From JANLSO01 sp031362405 (GTDB lineage: Bacteria > Actinomycetota > Thermoleophilia > Miltoncostaeales > Miltoncostaeaceae), in assembly GCA_031362405.1 (NCBI GenBank), contig JANLSO010000210.1:1-43270 (forward strand): a stretch of 43,270 nucleotides of DNA, read 5' to 3'. The notes under the pieces were generated by a model, which saw nothing but the letters and a program-made list of their open reading frames with translations, did not search any database and was not told the DNA's origin. The first letter of the stretch is position 1, and each line of letters opens with the position of its first letter. A program made the position numbers and the translations under genes. Positions 40,706-43,270 of the stretch are shown here, piece after piece.

Positions 40706-42423
40706 ATAAGGGCGTGCTCTCGAGCGGGTTCACGGCGGCGGCCGGTCACGACGGGCTTGGGGACCTGACCCTCTACCCACAGGGCGGCGAGCCCCGTGCG
40801 GACCAGGCCAAAGGGGCCGCAGAAGCAGAGGTAGCGCGGCTCCCAGCGAGGAAAGAACCGGGCGTTGAACCGGTAGAGGCTCTCGACGGCGAACGTGCGG
40901 TCGAAGCGCCGCAGGATCGCCCCGAAAAGCTTCTCGCGCAGGCTCTGGGGCGCGTGCATCAGGCGCGCGAAGGCCGCGAAGTTCAGTGACACCTCACGGA
41001 CGTCACGTCTCCCGAGGGCCTCGATCGCGTGGCAGATCATGAACTCGGTCAGGCCGTTCGGAGTGTCGAGCTGACGGCGCATGAACGACAGGCTGACCGC
41101 GGACCGCCCGTAACACGGGACGAAGTGGAGAAAACCCCTGATCACGCCCGTGTCGTCGCGTGCGATCACCACGAGCGAGTCGGTCTGATCGGGCCCGCCG
41201 AGCTGATCCAGGGCCATCGAGAATCCACGCTCGGGCTTCCCCTCGAGGCCCTCGCGCGCGATGCGTTCCAATGCGCCGATCTCACCGTCGGTGAGGTCAC
41301 CGAGTTCGCGGAGTTCGGTCGTGAAGCCGGCGCGCGTGAGGCGGGTCACCGACTGACGGACCTTGCGGATCGGGCGACCGGTGAGCGAGAAGGCGGCGGT
41401 GTCGATGAGCGCCTCGTCACCCAGGTAGAGCGACTTCAGCCCCGCCCGCGCCCAGAGGTCACGCATCTCGGTCCGGGCACCAACGACACCGAGGCGAAGT
41501 CCATAGAGATCCGCGTGCGTCCTCGCGGCACGAACCACCGCGGGCAGCGCGTCGGGCGGGCCGACGGGGTCGCCCGAGACCATCATCACGCCGCTTTCCA
41601 CGCGGTACGCGAGGAAGCCGCGCGCGTCGGGAGAAAACAGGTAGCTCACGTCCTTGCGCATCGTGAAGAAGCTCAGGGTGTCGGTGCCGTGCAGACGCAC
41701 CAGCGACAGTGCGCGGCGTCGGTGCTGCGCGACGTGTGCGGCCGACGGTGCCAGCGCGCGAAAGAACGGCGCCACGGCGACGACGAACGCGACGATGACC
41801 AACGCGGCGACGGTGTGCAGCAACATGGCCTGCGGGCGGCCGATGTCGGCTGGCGATGGCGCGCCGCTGAGGATCTCGAAGCCGCGGGCGACAGGGTCGA
41901 ACGAGTCGGACGGTCCGTCGGGGCCAAAGCCGCGCGACAACCAGGCCGTCGCGACGGCGACGGCCGACACGCCCAGCGCGATGACGGGCAGCCGCGCGAG
42001 GGCCGCCCGGGCCGAATGCGGGCAGCCGGCAACGTGGAATGCACGGCGACCCCAGATCAGGAGGCCGGCGAGGCCCCAGCTCACGAGGGCTTCTTCCACG
42101 TCGAGGCCCTTGATCAGGTTGAGCAGTCCGAGCGTGACGAGCAACGCGACGGCGGCCAGGTAGCCGCGCCGGCGCCGGTTGACGAGTGACCACGCCACGA
42201 CGAGAAGGGCCGCCGAGGCCGGCACCGACAGCGCGTGAGCCAGGTCGGCGGCACCGTCGGGCATGACCGCCTCCAGCAGGCTGATCCGCGAAGCCAGGCC
42301 CGGAGTGAGGGCACTTGCCAGGTTCGCGATGGCCGTTACGGCCGCGAGCCCTCCGAGCACCGCCGGTAGCCGGTCGCCGCGGCAACGGGTACGCACCATC
42401 TCTGCAGGTCTCTCGACTGCCAC
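40699..42423 (-). CDS. MprF-like phosphatidylglycerol aminoacyltransferase (DUF2156)
   Basis: 574 residues. Six or so membrane helices are in the first 230 residues (AALLVVAWSLVNRRRRGYLA, AVALLVTLGLLNLIKGLDVE). The cytoplasmic synthase domain follows (about 245-545): LVRLHGTDTLSFFTMRKDVS, YLFSPDARGFLAYRVESGVM, GDPVGPPDALPAVVRAARTH, KGFSMA-like segment ERGFSMALDQLGGPD and VSLSFMRRQLDTPNGLTEFM. It probably moves an amino acid from tRNA onto phosphatidylglycerol, lowering membrane charge. The flippase half of full MprF is shorter here (fewer helices). The GTG at 42423 has GAGGAG upstream and is preferred over the ATG at 42399. It stands alone on this strand between convergent rlmH and the glycosidase upstream. 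Confidence 0.85.
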   Translation of the reverse strand: MAVERPAEMVRTRCRGDRLPAVLGGLAAVTAIANLASALTPGLASRISLLEAVMPDGAADLAHALSVPASAALLVVAWSLVNRRRRGYLAAVALLVTLGLLNLIKGLDVEEALVSWGLAGLLIWGRRAFHVAGCPHSARAALARLPVIALGVSAVAVATAWLSRGFGPDGPSDSFDPVARGFEILSGAPSPADIGRPQAMLLHTVAALVIVAFVVAVAPFFRALAPSAAHVAQHRRRALSLVRLHGTDTLSFFTMRKDVSYLFSPDARGFLAYRVESGVMMVSGDPVGPPDALPAVVRAARTHADLYGLRLGVVGARTEMRDLWARAGLKSLYLGDEALIDTAAFSLTGRPIRKVRQSVTRLTRAGFTTELRELGDLTDGEIGALERIAREGLEGKPERGFSMALDQLGGPDQTDSLVVIARDDTGVIRGFLHFVPCYGRSAVSLSFMRRQLDTPNGLTEFMICHAIEALGRRDVREVSLNFAAFARLMHAPQSLREKLFGAILRRFDRTFAVESLYRFNARFFPRWEPRYLCFCGPFGLVRTGLAALWVEGQVPKPVVTGRRREPAREHALIQ

Positions 42424-42525
42424 ACATCTCCTCGTCGTGCGGGTGCCCGGTGGCACCGTTTCCAGGATCGCACGTGTTGGCGAGGAGGCGAACCTCAACG
42501 GGCGGCGGGTATTTGCGATGCGTCG

Positions 42526-43270
42526 CTAACGGATTCCCTCGGGGAGCAGGTCGCCGTGCGCGTGGATCATCGCCTCGACCATCTCGGCGATCGTCTCCAG
42601 TGGGAGGCTCGCGGCGGTCCGCGGATCGAGCATCGCCGCGTGATGGACGTGGTCACGGCGGCCATCGAGCGCCGCGCGCACCGTTAGCTCGCAAACGTTC
42701 AGGAAAATGCGGTTCAGGGCGGCAAGCTGTGGCGGCAGCGCCCCCACGCTGACGGGCTGAACCCCATTCGCATCGATCAGACACGGCACCTCGACGCACG
42801 ACCCGGCGGGGAGGTTGTCGATCAGCCCGTCGTTGCGGACGTTGCCGTAGATCACGCGCGGGGCCCCGGTCACCAGCGAGTCGATGATCAGTGATCCGTA
42901 CTCGACGCTGCGCTCGACCGTGAAGGGCTCGCCGGCGGCCAGACGCCGCCGGGCCTCGGCGTACTCGGTGAGAGCCTCCTCGCTGCGGCGTACGTATTCA
43001 TCGACGGGGATCCGGAAACGCGCGATCGACTCGGGAGTGCGCATGAACCACGGGACGTATTCGGCGGCGTGCTCGCTCGATTCCGTCGGGTAGAAGCCGA
43101 GGCGTCGGTACATCTCGACCCGTACCCGCCGATCCATCCCGGGGTCGGCGGCCAGGGCGGCGTCCAAAAGGGGGTAGAGGTCCTCGCCGTCGCGCGCAAA
43201 CCGCAGCACAAAGGCCTGATGATTGACCCCCGCCACCAGATACGAGACCTCGTCGTAGGGCACACCGACG
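42526..43270 (-). CDS. Family 4 glycosidase (alpha-galactosidase/alpha-glucosidase-like), C-terminal part
   Basis: The N-terminus lies beyond the right edge; the GTG at 43263 is internal. The visible part has VSYLVAGVNHQAFVLRFARD, where NH supplies a family 4 metal/catalytic residue. Also visible are ESSEHAAEYVPWFMR, YGNVRNDGLIDNLPAGSCVE, VPCLIDANGVQPVSVGALPP and QLAALNRIFLNVCELTVRAA, with the end MIHAHGDLLPEGIR. GH4 enzymes need NAD and Mn and cleave by an oxidation-elimination path. The NAD-binding N-terminus is not seen. The next gene on this strand starts about 100 bases downstream and has its own SD. Confidence 0.88.
   Translation of the reverse strand, partial: VGVPYDEVSYLVAGVNHQAFVLRFARDGEDLYPLLDAALAADPGMDRRVRVEMYRRLGFYPTESSEHAAEYVPWFMRTPESIARFRIPVDEYVRRSEEALTEYAEARRRLAAGEPFTVERSVEYGSLIIDSLVTGAPRVIYGNVRNDGLIDNLPAGSCVEVPCLIDANGVQPVSVGALPPQLAALNRIFLNVCELTVRAALDGRRDHVHHAAMLDPRTAASLPLETIAEMVEAMIHAHGDLLPEGIR

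Overview
This is a stretch of high-GC bacterial chromosome. The high GC, the many GTG starts, the uvrC-rapZ-yvcK block, the M48, RlmH and TadE-type genes, and the many 4-base ATGA/GTGA overlaps together suggest an actinobacterium, possibly of the Thermoleophilia/Solirubrobacterales type. That placement is inference; no rRNA or other marker lies in the window. I see no phage, transposase, CRISPR array, tRNA or rRNA gene. Most of the window is ordinary core chromosome, with four decayed genes and one palindrome-rich patch.

Left part (1-17.2 kb). The end of a glycerophosphodiesterase gene faces an operon of ECF sigma factor, small unknown protein and MscS-like channel. A PAS-GAF-GGDEF protein lies between two broken genes, a NarX-type histidine kinase and a LuxR-type response regulator. 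Then come uppP, a DsbA/FrnE-like protein behind a DUF4118-type sensor kinase, a secreted CAP-like protein, and a heavily eroded CcdA/DipZ-type gene. A tightly coupled operon follows: acyl-CoA synthetase, aldehyde dehydrogenase and a membrane GGDEF/HD-GYP protein.

Middle part (17.2-31.6 kb). A dienelactone-hydrolase-like gene and a tetR gene diverge from a 45 bp gap that holds a perfect inverted repeat. thrS follows, then a small zinc-ribbon gene with an apparent one-base frame break and a small membrane protein. Next is an operon of two TadE-like proteins and an unusual protein that joins a Tad-like anchor, a VanY-type peptidase and a lytic transglycosylase. An MFS exporter converges with ppk2, which diverges from uvrC-rapZ-yvcK-glutaminyl cyclotransferase. 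A DUF1097-like membrane gene with an elaborate promoter and a nuclease lipoprotein end this part.

Right part (31.6-43.3 kb). The glycolytic operon gap-pgk-tpiA-gpmI covers triose interconversion and glyceraldehyde-3-phosphate to 2-phosphoglycerate; eno is not in the window. After a beta-propeller remnant and a cluster of palindromes comes a leftward operon of metallophosphoesterase, cysteine-desulfurase-like protein and TusA-like protein. The desulfurase-like protein lacks the PLP lysine. An M48 protease and rlmH, an MprF-like synthase and a family 4 glycosidase (cut by the right edge) complete the window.

Two features recur. Many genes have a TAnnnT hexamer 6-9 bases before the start codon and no ribosome binding site, which suggests leaderless mRNAs. 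A palindrome with the core GGTGCC-N-GGCACC recurs in two intergenic regions.
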